64,000 nucleotides of DNA from Streptomyces graminofaciens (lineage in GTDB: Bacteria; Actinomycetota; Actinomycetes; Streptomycetales; Streptomycetaceae), in the NCBI RefSeq assembly GCF_030294945.1, contig NZ_AP018448.1, positions 8,962,501 to 9,026,500 on the forward strand, given 5' to 3'. The notes below the pieces were generated by a model. The model saw only the letters and a program-made list of their open reading frames with translations. It was not told the origin of the DNA and searched no databases. The position numbers and the translations under genes were made by a program. Below are positions 1 through 7,373 of the stretch, one piece after another. Position 1 is the first letter of the stretch. The number at the start of each line of letters is the position of its first letter.

Positions 1-577
1 ACAGCCGCTTCAGGTCCGGCACGCTCGCCACGAACACCTGTGCCTTCGGCAGGGTGTCCCGCAGGGCCGCCAGCGCGTCCTCGAAGTCGGCGCGGAAGTC
101 GGCGACCGGGGTCATGTCGGCGGCGGTGGCACGGCACGCGTCGTTCGCGCCGATCATGACCGTGACCAACTCCGGCGCGCGCGCCGCCGCCCGGGCCATC
201 TGGCTCGGCAGGTCGGCCATCCGGGCCCCGGTCACCGCGTAGTTCCAGCTCCGCTCGGCGGCCCCGGCCGCTCCCAGCAGCCGTACGGCGAGACTGTCGA
301 CCGAGGTGTCGCTGCCGGTCGCCCACGAGACCTCCGGGCAGTCGGACAGCACCTTGCAGGCGTCGAAGCCGCGCGTGATGGAGTCCCCGACGGCGGCCAG
401 CGACGCGGGCGTGCTGTCCCAGGCCGGGGCCGGCTTCGCGGAGGGCTCGGCCTTCGCCTCGGTGGCCTCGGGGCCGGCGGAGTTGCCACCCGCGGTGTCG
501 CAGCCGGCCACGGCCAGCACGGAGGCCGCGGCCACGGCTGAGCACACCGCCCTCGTACGGTGGCGTCGCTTCCGCAT
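1..577 (-). CDS. SGNH/GDSL-family hydrolase, lipoprotein (C-terminus outside window)
   Basis: An esterase/lipase-like enzyme predicted to be anchored to the outer face of the membrane. The 192 visible residues start with a basic n-region, a hydrophobic stretch and a lipobox (LAVAGC, Cys about 26), then a Pro/Ala/Glu-rich linker. Next comes the GDS block (VGDSITRG, nucleophile Ser about 66) and, further on, the block III motif IGAND. These are the SGNH family signatures. The ATG at 577 is preceded by a purine-rich GGGACCAGGGG. The gene runs off the left edge, so the C-terminal DxxH block cannot be seen. The substrate is unknown. Confidence 0.85.
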   Translation of the reverse strand, partial: MRKRRHRTRAVCSAVAAASVLAVAGCDTAGGNSAGPEATEAKAEPSAKPAPAWDSTPASLAAVGDSITRGFDACKVLSDCPEVSWATGSDTSVDSLAVRLLGAAGAAERSWNYAVTGARMADLPSQMARAAARAPELVTVMIGANDACRATAADMTPVADFRADFEDALAALRDTLPKAQVFVASVPDLKRL

Positions 578-877
578 CCCCTGGTCCCCTCGTCGGTCAT
601 ACACATGCACGTTCCCACCCAGGACAACGCGCGAGAGTTCCCGACACGAGGGCCGTGGGGGCAGGTGTGGTGAGCAAAGGAGAGGGTCGATGTGACCGGA
701 GGTGCAACCGTTCCGTCCGCACAGGCGTCCCCTCGGGTGAAACCCGAGTTCTTCCTGGCACTGGCTCCGACGGTACGTCACACTCCTTGCCCCGCCGCAC
801 GGTAGCCTCGCCACGTGGCCGCTGGCGCCACTGCCGTTCCGCCAAGTTACAAGATGTCCCGCTCTGTGGAGGCCCCG
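578..877. other. Divergent intergenic region
   Basis: About 300 bases between the minus-strand SGNH lipoprotein gene and the plus-strand DUF3145 gene. It should carry the promoters of both. I see no clear -35/-10 pair, hairpin or repeat. Upstream in-frame GTG (815) and ATG (854) codons precede the DUF3145 start chosen here, so the gene could begin up to 63 bases earlier. Confidence 0.4.
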
Positions 878-1372
878 GTGACGACACGTGGAGTTCTGTA
901 CGTGCACTCCGCGCCGCGTGCGCTGTGCCCGCACGTCGAGTGGGCCGTCGCGGGTGTCCTCGGGACGCGAGTGAACCTCGACTGGATCCGCCAGCCGGCC
1001 GCCCCCGGCACCTGGCGCTCCGAGTTCTCCTGGCAGGGCCAGGCAGGCACCGCCTCCAAGCTCGCCTCGGCGCTGCGCGGCTGGCACCTCCTCCGCTTCG
1101 AGGTCACCGCCGAGCCCTGCGCCACCGCCGAGGGCGAGCGCTACAGCTGCACCCCCGAGCTCGGCATCTTCCACGCGGTCACAGGCATCCACGGCGACAT
1201 CCTCATCCCCGAGGACCGCCTCCGCGCCGCCCTGACCCGCTCCCAGCGCGGCGAGACCGACCTGGAAGCCGAGATCGCCAAACTCCTCGGCAAGCCCTGG
1301 GACGACGAGTTGGAGCCGTTCAGATACGCGGGGGAGGGCGCCCCGGTGCGTTGGCTGCACCAAGTGGTGTGA
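878..1372 (+). CDS. DUF3145 family protein
   Basis: A conserved actinobacterial protein of unknown function, about 164 residues. The body begins TTRGVLYVHSAPRALCPHVE and has no signal peptide or membrane segment, so it is probably cytosolic. The GTG at 878 is chosen because a strong GGAGG (868-872) lies 5 bases upstream. Starts at 815 (GTG) or 854 (ATG) would add up to 21 weakly biased residues. It lies convergent to the fab operon, which from memory is also the arrangement in S. coelicolor. A bidirectional terminator separates it from fabF. No role in lipid synthesis can be read from the sequence. Confidence 0.85.
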   Translation: MTTRGVLYVHSAPRALCPHVEWAVAGVLGTRVNLDWIRQPAAPGTWRSEFSWQGQAGTASKLASALRGWHLLRFEVTAEPCATAEGERYSCTPELGIFHAVTGIHGDILIPEDRLRAALTRSQRGETDLEAEIAKLLGKPWDDELEPFRYAGEGAPVRWLHQVV

Positions 1373-1390
1373 TGACTGCCCAAGCCGACT

Positions 1391-1422
1391 GAAGGGCCCC
1401 CACCGGACGGTGGGGGCCCTTC
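1391..1422. terminator. Bidirectional terminator between DUF3145 and fabF
   Basis: Perfect 14-bp stem (GAAGGGCCCCCACC, 1391-1404, with its complement at 1409-1422) closing a GGAC tetraloop. It sits between two convergent stop codons (1370-1372 and 1441-1443), so it can serve both genes. Confidence 0.85.
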
Positions 1423-1440
1423 GACTTCGTACGACGGAAA

Positions 1441-2712
1441 TCAGACCGTCCGGAATGCCAGCACCACGTTGTGCCCACCGAACCCGAACGAGTCGTTCAG
1501 CGCGGCGATCCGCCCCTCGACAGGCAGCTTCCGCGCCTCACCGCGCACGATGTCCGCGTTCGCCTCGGCCTCGGGGTCGAGGTTGTCGACGTTGATCGTC
1601 GGCGGAGCCAGCCGGTGGTACAGCGCGAGCACCGTCGCCACGGTCTCCACCCCACCGGCACCACCGAGCAGATGCCCGGTCATGGACTTCGTCGCGGACA
1701 CCGCGAAGTGGTCGGTCTCGTCACCGAACACCTTCCGCAGCGCCTTCAGCTCGGCGATGTCACCGGCCGGCGTCGAGGTCCCGTGCGCGTTGACGTGCAC
1801 GATCTCCGCCGGGTCCAGGTCGGTGCGCTCCAGCAGGTGCTCCAGGGCGGCGGCGATGCCCCGCCCCTCCGGCTCGGGCTGCACGATGTCGTGGCCGTCG
1901 GCGGAGATGCCCTGGCCCACAGCCTCCGCGTAGACCCGCGCCCCGCGCGCAGCCGCGTGCTCGGCGGACTCCAGGACGACGACGCCCGCGCCCTCGCCGA
2001 GGACGAAGCCGTCGCGGCCGGTGTCGTACGGACGCGACGCGCCCTGCGGGTTCTCGTTGTTCTTGGACATCGCCATCATGTTGCCGAACGCGGCGATCGG
2101 CAGCGGGTGGATGGCGGCCTCGGTGCCACCGGCGATCACGACATCGGCGCGGCCGGTGCGGATCATCTCGATGGCGTAGCCGATGGCCTCGGCGCCCGAC
2201 GCGCAGGCGGAGACCGGGGTGTGCACACCGGCGCGGGCGCCGACGTACAGACCGACGTTGGCCGACGGGCCGTTGGGCATCAGCATCGGCACGGTGTGCG
2301 GGGAGACGCGGCGTACGCCCTTCTCCTTCAGCACGTCGTACTGGTCGAGCAGGGTCGTCACACCGCCGATGCCGGAGGCGATGACCGCGCCGACCCGGTC
2401 CGGGTCGACGGTGCCGTCGTCGGCCGAGGTCTCGCTGTAGCCGGCGTCGGCCCAGGCCTCCTTGGCCGCGATCAGCGCGAACTGCGCCGAGCGGTCCAGC
2501 CGGCGGGCCTGCGGCCGCGGAATGACCTCGGTCGGTTCCACGGCGATCTGCGCGGCGATACGGACCGCCTGGTCGGCGGCCCACTCCTGCTCCAGGGGGC
2601 CGACACCGGATTTTCCGGCAATCAGGCCCTCCCAGGTGGAGGTCGCATCGCCACCCAGCGGTGTGGTTGCGCCGATACCGGTGACGACCACGGTGCGATT
2701 GGTCGAACTCAC
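1441..2712 (-). CDS. fabF: 3-oxoacyl-ACP synthase II (FabF)
   Basis: Elongating condensing enzyme of type II fatty acid synthesis: it joins malonyl-ACP to acyl-ACP. The protein is 423 residues, normal for KAS II. The catalytic set is visible: Cys about 170 (SACASG), His about 310 (NAHGTSTP), Lys about 342 and His about 347 (SATKSMTGH), plus the C-terminal GFGGHN loop. The start is GTG 2712, with a GGAGA 8 bases upstream. An in-frame TTG at 2727 overlaps that ribosome-binding site and is unlikely to be used. It is the last gene of fabD-fabH-acpP-fabF, 76 bases after acpP. Confidence 0.97.
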   Translation of the reverse strand: MSSTNRTVVVTGIGATTPLGGDATSTWEGLIAGKSGVGPLEQEWAADQAVRIAAQIAVEPTEVIPRPQARRLDRSAQFALIAAKEAWADAGYSETSADDGTVDPDRVGAVIASGIGGVTTLLDQYDVLKEKGVRRVSPHTVPMLMPNGPSANVGLYVGARAGVHTPVSACASGAEAIGYAIEMIRTGRADVVIAGGTEAAIHPLPIAAFGNMMAMSKNNENPQGASRPYDTGRDGFVLGEGAGVVVLESAEHAAARGARVYAEAVGQGISADGHDIVQPEPEGRGIAAALEHLLERTDLDPAEIVHVNAHGTSTPAGDIAELKALRKVFGDETDHFAVSATKSMTGHLLGGAGGVETVATVLALYHRLAPPTINVDNLDPEAEANADIVRGEARKLPVEGRIAALNDSFGFGGHNVVLAFRTV

Positions 2713-2788
2713 GGGAATTTTCTCCAACGGTTACGAGGATTCAGCGGCGCCACCGCCGGGTGGCGGGGCAAACGAACTGATCCGGGGA

Positions 2789-3037
2789 TCAGCCCTGGTT
2801 CTTGAGGATGTAGTCGGTGGCGTCGCCGACCGTCTTGAGGTTCTTGACGTCGTCGTCCGGGATCTTGACGTCGAAGCGCTCTTCGGCGGCGACGACGACC
2901 TCGACCATGGACAGGGAGTCGACGTCCAGGTCGTCGGTGAAGGACTTGTCCAGCTGGACGTCCTCGACCGGGATGCCGGCGATCTCGTTCACGATGTCGG
3001 CGAGACCGGCGACGATCTCTTCCTGAGTGGCGGCCAT
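2789..3037 (-). CDS. acpP: Acyl carrier protein
   Basis: Small acidic carrier (82 residues) that holds growing acyl chains on 4'-phosphopantetheine. The attachment site is Ser41 in the DSL motif (DLDVDSLSMVE). It is followed by the usual acidic helices and a short basic end. It sits between fabH and fabF, all on the minus strand, with an AAGGAGCG ribosome-binding site before the ATG. Position in the fatty acid operon, rather than a polyketide cluster, marks it as the primary-metabolism ACP. Confidence 0.97.
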   Translation of the reverse strand: MAATQEEIVAGLADIVNEIAGIPVEDVQLDKSFTDDLDVDSLSMVEVVVAAEERFDVKIPDDDVKNLKTVGDATDYILKNQG

Positions 3038-3118
3038 GTCAGGCGCTCCTTCGTAGATGTTCCAGAGGGTTGGGCACGTGCTTTCCGCGCCGGACGCCGA
3101 TGTCCGGCACGAAAGTGC

Positions 3119-4150
3119 CTAGGGGAGGGTAACGACCGTCGCGGCGTACACGAGACCCGCCCCGAAGCCGATGACGAGCGCGGTGTCGCCGCTCTTCGCC
3201 TCACCGGTCGCCAGGAGCCGCTCCATCGCGAGCGGGATCGAGGCGGCGGAGGTGTTGCCGGTGGTGCGGACGTCACGCGCGACCGTGACGTGCTCCGGCA
3301 GCTTGAGTGTCTTCACCATCGAGTCGATGATCCGCACATTGGCCTGGTGCGGGATGAAGACGTCCAGGTCGTCCGGGGTGATCCCGGCCGCTTCCAGCGC
3401 CTGCTGAGCGACCTTCGCCATCTCGAACACGGCCCAGCGGAACACCGCCTGGCCCTCCTGCGTGATCGCGGGGAACTTGATGTTGCCCTCGCTGTCCAGC
3501 GGAAGCGTGGAGACGTCACCGGCGGCGTACTCGTCCCACGGGACCGTCTGCTTGATCGTTTCGCTCTTGTCGCCCTCGGATCCCCACACCGTGGGGCCGA
3601 TGTGCGGCTCCTGAGAGGGGCCGACGACGACCGCGCCGGCGCCGTCACCGAACAGGAAGGCCGTCGCCCGGTCCTCCAGGTCGGTCAGGTCGCTGAGCCG
3701 CTCGACGCCGATGACCAGGACGTACTCCGCCGAGCCCTCGACGACCATGCCCTTGGCGAGCGTCAGGCCGTAGCCGAAGCCCGCGCAGCCGGCCGAGATG
3801 TCGAACGCGGCGGCCTTCCGCGTACCCAGCTTGTCGGCGATCTCCGTCGCGACGGCCGGGGTCTGGCTGAAGTGCGAGACCGTCGAGACGATCACACCGC
3901 CGATCTGCTCGGCGGAGATGCCGGCGTCGGCGATCGCCTTGCCGGACGCCTCGATCGACATGGCGGCGACGGTCTCCTCGGGGGAGGCCCAGTGCCGGGT
4001 CTCGATGCCGGAGCGGGAGCGGATCCACTCGTCGGAGGAGTCGATCTTCTCCAGGATCACGTCGTTGGGGACCACCCGGGTCGGGCGGTACCCGCCGACG
4101 CCGAGGATGCGTGCGTACGGGGCGCCCTTGCTCGGCTTGATCTTCGACAT
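3119..4150 (-). CDS. fabH: 3-oxoacyl-ACP synthase III (FabH)
   Basis: Initiates fatty acid synthesis by condensing a starter acyl-CoA with malonyl-ACP. In Streptomyces it accepts branched starters, giving iso/anteiso lipids. At 343 residues it is of standard length. The Cys-His-Asn triad is present: Cys122 (SAGCAG), His268 (IPHQAN), Asn299 (TTGNTS). It lies 17 bases after the fabD stop and about 80 bases before acpP, so it is cotranscribed. An AAGGAG sequence precedes the ATG. Confidence 0.97.
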   Translation of the reverse strand: MSKIKPSKGAPYARILGVGGYRPTRVVPNDVILEKIDSSDEWIRSRSGIETRHWASPEETVAAMSIEASGKAIADAGISAEQIGGVIVSTVSHFSQTPAVATEIADKLGTRKAAAFDISAGCAGFGYGLTLAKGMVVEGSAEYVLVIGVERLSDLTDLEDRATAFLFGDGAGAVVVGPSQEPHIGPTVWGSEGDKSETIKQTVPWDEYAAGDVSTLPLDSEGNIKFPAITQEGQAVFRWAVFEMAKVAQQALEAAGITPDDLDVFIPHQANVRIIDSMVKTLKLPEHVTVARDVRTTGNTSAASIPLAMERLLATGEAKSGDTALVIGFGAGLVYAATVVTLP

Positions 4151-4167
4151 TGCTCAGGTGCTCCTTT

Positions 4168-5082
4168 TCAGGCGCTGTGGTCAGCGATGAGCTGGCGAGC
4201 AGCGTCGAGGTCGTCGGGGGTCTTCAGCGCCACCGTCGCCACGCCGGGCAGCGCGCGCTTGGCGAGACCGGTGAGCGTGCCGCCCGGGCACACCTCGACG
4301 AGCGCGGTCACGCCCAGTGCCTTGAAGGTCTCCATGCACAGGTCCCAACGGACCGGGTTGGCGACCTGGCCGACCAGACGGGAGAGCACCTCGGCGCCGT
4401 CGGCGACGGCCTGCCCGTCCTTGTTCGAGACATAGGTGACGGTCGGGTCCGCGGGCGCCAGCTCCTCGGCGGCCTTGGCGAGCACCTCGACCGCGGGGCC
4501 CATGTGGTGCGTGTGGAAGGCGCCCGCGACCTTGAGGGCGACCACACGACGTACGCCCTCGGGCTTGTCGGCCTCCAGGGCGGCGAGCTGCTCCAGCGTG
4601 CCGGCGGCCACGATCTGGCCCGCGCCGTTCACGTTCGCCGGGGTCAGCCCCAGCTTCTCCAGATGCGGGACGGTCACCTCGGGGTCGCCGCCGAGCAGCG
4701 CGGACATACCGGTCTCGGTGATCGCGGCGGCGTCGGCCATGGCCAGGCCGCGCTTGCGTACGAGGGACAGGGCGGCCGTGTCGTCGAGGACACCCGCGAA
4801 CACGGCGGCGGTGATCTCACCGACGCTGTGACCCGCGACCGCGCCCGGAGAAACGTCACCGAGCGCCGTGGCGGACAGCAGACCGGCCGCGACCAGCAGC
4901 GGCTGCGCCACCGCGGTGTCACGGATGGCGTCCGCGTCGGCCTGTGTGCCGTAGTGGGCGAGGTCCAGACCGATGGCGTCCGACCACGCGCCGATACGGT
5001 CGGCGGCACCGGGGAGTTCGAGCCAAGGGGTCAGGAAGCCGGGCGTCTGGGCGCCCTGGCCGGGAGCGACGAGTACGAGCAC
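4168..5082 (-). CDS. fabD: Malonyl CoA:ACP transacylase (FabD)
   Basis: Transfers malonyl from CoA to ACP, feeding FabH and FabF. The protein has 304 residues. It begins VLVLVAPGQGAQ and has the nucleophile Ser86 in GHSVGE and the partner His190 (GAFHTHH). GTG 5082 is chosen because an AAGAGAG sequence lies about 9 bases upstream and family members begin at this point; the GTG at 5088 is an alternative. The frame is open 59 codons further upstream, but that stretch crosses the regulatory inverted repeat and the end of fasR. First gene of the fab operon. Confidence 0.95.
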   Translation of the reverse strand: MLVLVAPGQGAQTPGFLTPWLELPGAADRIGAWSDAIGLDLAHYGTQADADAIRDTAVAQPLLVAAGLLSATALGDVSPGAVAGHSVGEITAAVFAGVLDDTAALSLVRKRGLAMADAAAITETGMSALLGGDPEVTVPHLEKLGLTPANVNGAGQIVAAGTLEQLAALEADKPEGVRRVVALKVAGAFHTHHMGPAVEVLAKAAEELAPADPTVTYVSNKDGQAVADGAEVLSRLVGQVANPVRWDLCMETFKALGVTALVEVCPGGTLTGLAKRALPGVATVALKTPDDLDAARQLIADHSA

Positions 5083-5145
5083 TCTCACACTCTCTCTTGG
5101 GGACGGCTCAAGCCGCCCGTGGGGACAGGGACGAAGAACGCGTAG

Positions 5146-5172
5146 GGGTTTTGTAGGGCCCCGACAAAACCC
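5146..5172. promoter_or_regulatory. Inverted repeat between fasR and fabD (operator or terminator)
   Basis: GGGTTTTGT (5146-5154) and ACAAAACCC (5164-5172) form perfect 9-bp arms around AGGGCCCCG. The right arm touches the fasR stop codon. The repeat lies about 65-90 bases upstream of the fabD start on the same strand. Two readings are possible. It may be a binding site for the FasR-type activator, which in S. coelicolor is known to activate fabDHPF from upstream of fabD. It may instead be a short terminator of fasR. The AT-rich arms are unusual for this genome and favour protein binding. Confidence 0.55.
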
Positions 5173-6392
5173 TAGAGCTGGGGATCCCCATCCACCAGAC
5201 GCCCCAGGATCAGCGCGATCCTCAGCGTGAACGCAGAGCGTACATCGGAGGGCGACCACCCGGTGACGTCAGTCACACGTCGAAGCCGGTAGCGCACGGT
5301 GTTGGGATGCACGAACAGCATCCGGGCCGCGCCCTCCAGACTCGACGCCTGTTCGAGATAGACGCTGAGCGTTTCGAGCAGTGCCGAACCGGCCTCCTTC
5401 AGCGGTCTGTAGATCTCCTCCACCAACTGCTCACGGGCGCTCGGGTCTCCCGCCATCGCGCGCTCCGGAAGGAGATCGTCCGCCAGCACCGGCCGAGGCG
5501 CGTCCTGCCACGCCGAACAAGCCTTCAATCCCGCGGCCGCGGCCTGCGCGGACCGGGTCGCGGCCAGCAGGTCGGGCACGATCGGCCCGGCCACGACGGG
5601 CCCCGCCGCATATGGCCCGATCAGCGACTTCGCGACCTGCAACGGGTCGTTCCGCCCGCCCGCGATCACCACGAGCCGGTCGCCCAGCACCCCGGTGAGC
5701 ACCTGCACCTTGGCGTGCCGCGCGGCGCGCCGGATGGCCTCCACGGTCAGCTCGCTGTCGCCGTCCGGGGCGGTGCCGAGGACCACGCACACATGGTCGG
5801 GCGAGTTCCACCCGAGGGCGGCAGCCCTGGACACGGCGCCCTCGTCGGCCTCCCCGCTGAGCACGGCGTTCACGACCAGGGACTCCAGCCGGGCGTCCCA
5901 GGCGCCGCGGGCCTCGGCGGCCTGCGCGTACACCTGAGCGGTGGCGAAGGCGATCTCCCGGGCGTAGACGAGGAGCGCCTCGCGCAGCACCGACTCGTCG
6001 CCGGGCGCGGCCACCTCGTCGATGGCGGACTCCATGACCTCGATGGTGGTGCGCACCATCTCGACGGTCTGCCGAAGCGTGATCGCCCGGGTCAGTTCAC
6101 GCGGCGCGGTCCCGAAGACATCCGTCGAGATGGCCTGCGGGGCGTCCGGATACCGGAACCACTCCGTGAACGCGGCGATACCGGCCTGGGCGACCAGCCC
6201 GATCCACGACCGGTTCTCGGGCGGCATCGCCCGGTACCAGGGCAACGTCTCGTCCATACGCGTGATGGCCTGCTGCGCGAGGCTTCCGGAAGACTTCTCC
6301 AGCCGCTTCAGGGTCGCCGCGTGCGCGTGGACGTACGGTGTGGGTTCGGGTTTGCTGGCTTCGGGTTCGGGCACGGGACAAGACTGCCTCAT
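5172..6392 (-). CDS. fasR: PucR-family transcriptional regulator, probable FasR
   Basis: Probable activator of the adjoining fatty acid operon. The protein has 406 residues. The C-terminus carries the PucR-type helix-turn-helix (SLEGAARMLFVHPNTVRYRLRR by description: residues about 355-380), the middle is a degenerate GGDEF-like region, and the N-terminus is helical with no known ligand domain. ATG 6392 is chosen by where conserved sequence starts; the open frame continues to 7031 but runs antisense to the pirin gene. Identity as FasR rests on position directly upstream of fabD, as in S. coelicolor. It is divergent from the pirin gene. Confidence 0.88.
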   Translation of the reverse strand: MRQSCPVPEPEASKPEPTPYVHAHAATLKRLEKSSGSLAQQAITRMDETLPWYRAMPPENRSWIGLVAQAGIAAFTEWFRYPDAPQAISTDVFGTAPRELTRAITLRQTVEMVRTTIEVMESAIDEVAAPGDESVLREALLVYAREIAFATAQVYAQAAEARGAWDARLESLVVNAVLSGEADEGAVSRAAALGWNSPDHVCVVLGTAPDGDSELTVEAIRRAARHAKVQVLTGVLGDRLVVIAGGRNDPLQVAKSLIGPYAAGPVVAGPIVPDLLAATRSAQAAAAGLKACSAWQDAPRPVLADDLLPERAMAGDPSAREQLVEEIYRPLKEAGSALLETLSVYLEQASSLEGAARMLFVHPNTVRYRLRRVTDVTGWSPSDVRSAFTLRIALILGRLVDGDPQL

Positions 6393-6467
6393 CGGGCCCC
6401 CGACATGCGGCGCGGGTCGACAAGCGGCGCCGGGGAAGTGCCGGCACGCACCCCGGCACCGCTTACC

Positions 6468-7136
6468 GTGGAGTACGTGATCGACGTCAGGCGCGCCGAA
6501 ACGCGCTACCCCGGCGGGGACCCGGAGGCCGGGATCGCCTCCCTGCACGCCTTCTCCTTCGGCGCGCACTACGACCCCGACAACCTCCGCTTCGGCGCGC
6601 TGATCGCCTGCAACGAGGAGCGGCTCGCCCCCGGCGCCGGCTTCGACGAGCATCCGCACAGCCACACCGAGATCGTCACCTGGGTGGTCGAGGGCGAGCT
6701 GACCCACCGGGACACGACCGGCCACGAGACCCTGGTCCGCCCCGGCGACGTCCAGCGCCTCAGCTCGGCGGCCGGCGTACGGCACGTCGAACGCAACGAC
6801 GCCTCGCAGCCGTTGACCTTCGTCCAGATGTGGCTGGCCCCCCTGGGCCCCGGCGGCGACCCCGCGTACGAGATCGCCCGCGGCCTGGCCGACTCCAGCC
6901 CGTACGCCCTCCCGGAGGCGGGCGCGACGCTGCACGTACGGCGGCTGCGGCCCGGGCAGCGGGCGGCGGTGCCGGACGCGCCACGCGTGTACGTCCACGT
7001 GGTGCGCGGCACCGTCCGGCTGGGGCCGCACGAGCTGGGCCCCGGGGACGCGGCGCGGGCGGCGGAGGAGAAGGGGCTGGAGCTGCTGGGGGTGTCGGAG
7101 GCGGCGGAGGTGCTGGTGTGGGAGCTGACGGAGTGA
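6468..7136 (+). CDS. Pirin-family bicupin protein
   Basis: Cupin-fold protein of about 222 residues. The first cupin contains the metal-site pattern HPHSHTEIVTWVVEGELTHRD (about 60-80, two His and a Glu region) and the pirin-typical block RPGDVQRLSSAAGVRHVE. Members include quercetinases and redox or iron-responsive regulators; the substrate here cannot be told. GTG 6468 and GTG 6477 (VIDVRRAE) are both possible starts, and neither has a good ribosome-binding site. It is transcribed away from fasR. A TA-flanked repeat element begins 25 bases after its stop. Confidence 0.85.
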   Translation: MEYVIDVRRAETRYPGGDPEAGIASLHAFSFGAHYDPDNLRFGALIACNEERLAPGAGFDEHPHSHTEIVTWVVEGELTHRDTTGHETLVRPGDVQRLSSAAGVRHVERNDASQPLTFVQMWLAPLGPGGDPAYEIARGLADSSPYALPEAGATLHVRRLRPGQRAAVPDAPRVYVHVVRGTVRLGPHELGPGDAARAAEEKGLELLGVSEAAEVLVWELTE

Positions 7137-7161
7137 GTGAGGTCACCCGGGGCGGGCCCTA

Positions 7162-7373
7162 GGGCCTGTCGTCAAATTCCCGTCGTCCGCCCGGAGGGCG
7201 GGCCGCGCGGCGGCGTGGGGGTACCTCCCGCTCGAGCGGAGCCGAGAGTGGGGGAGCGTGCTCTCGGCCTGCCGGGCGCAGGCCCTCGTACTGGTAGTAC
7301 GTGGGTCTGTGTCCGGTGCGGTGAGAGTGTGTGCATGGCCTCGCGCGGCAGGCGGGAATTTGACGACAGGCCC
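7162..7373. mobile_element. 212-bp MITE-like element with TA target duplication
   Basis: The two ends are perfect 21-bp inverted repeats, each reading GGGCCTGTCGTCAAATTCCC plus one more base (7162-7182 and 7353-7373). They are flanked by TA at 7160-7161 and 7374-7375. It has no transposase. Inside are a CCGCCCGGAGGGCGG palindrome and the common Streptomyces repeat with GGGGGTACCTCCC and GAGAGTGGGGGAG. TA duplication with GG..CC ends fits non-autonomous derivatives of IS5-type (IS427-group) or other TA-targeting elements; this assignment is inferred. The right end supplies the last base of the kinase stop codon. Confidence 0.8.

Noticed and set aside
5083..5259. 59-codon N-terminal extension of fabD
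   Set aside because: It would cover the fasR stop and the palindrome, and the family N-terminus VLVLVAPGQGAQ begins at 5082.
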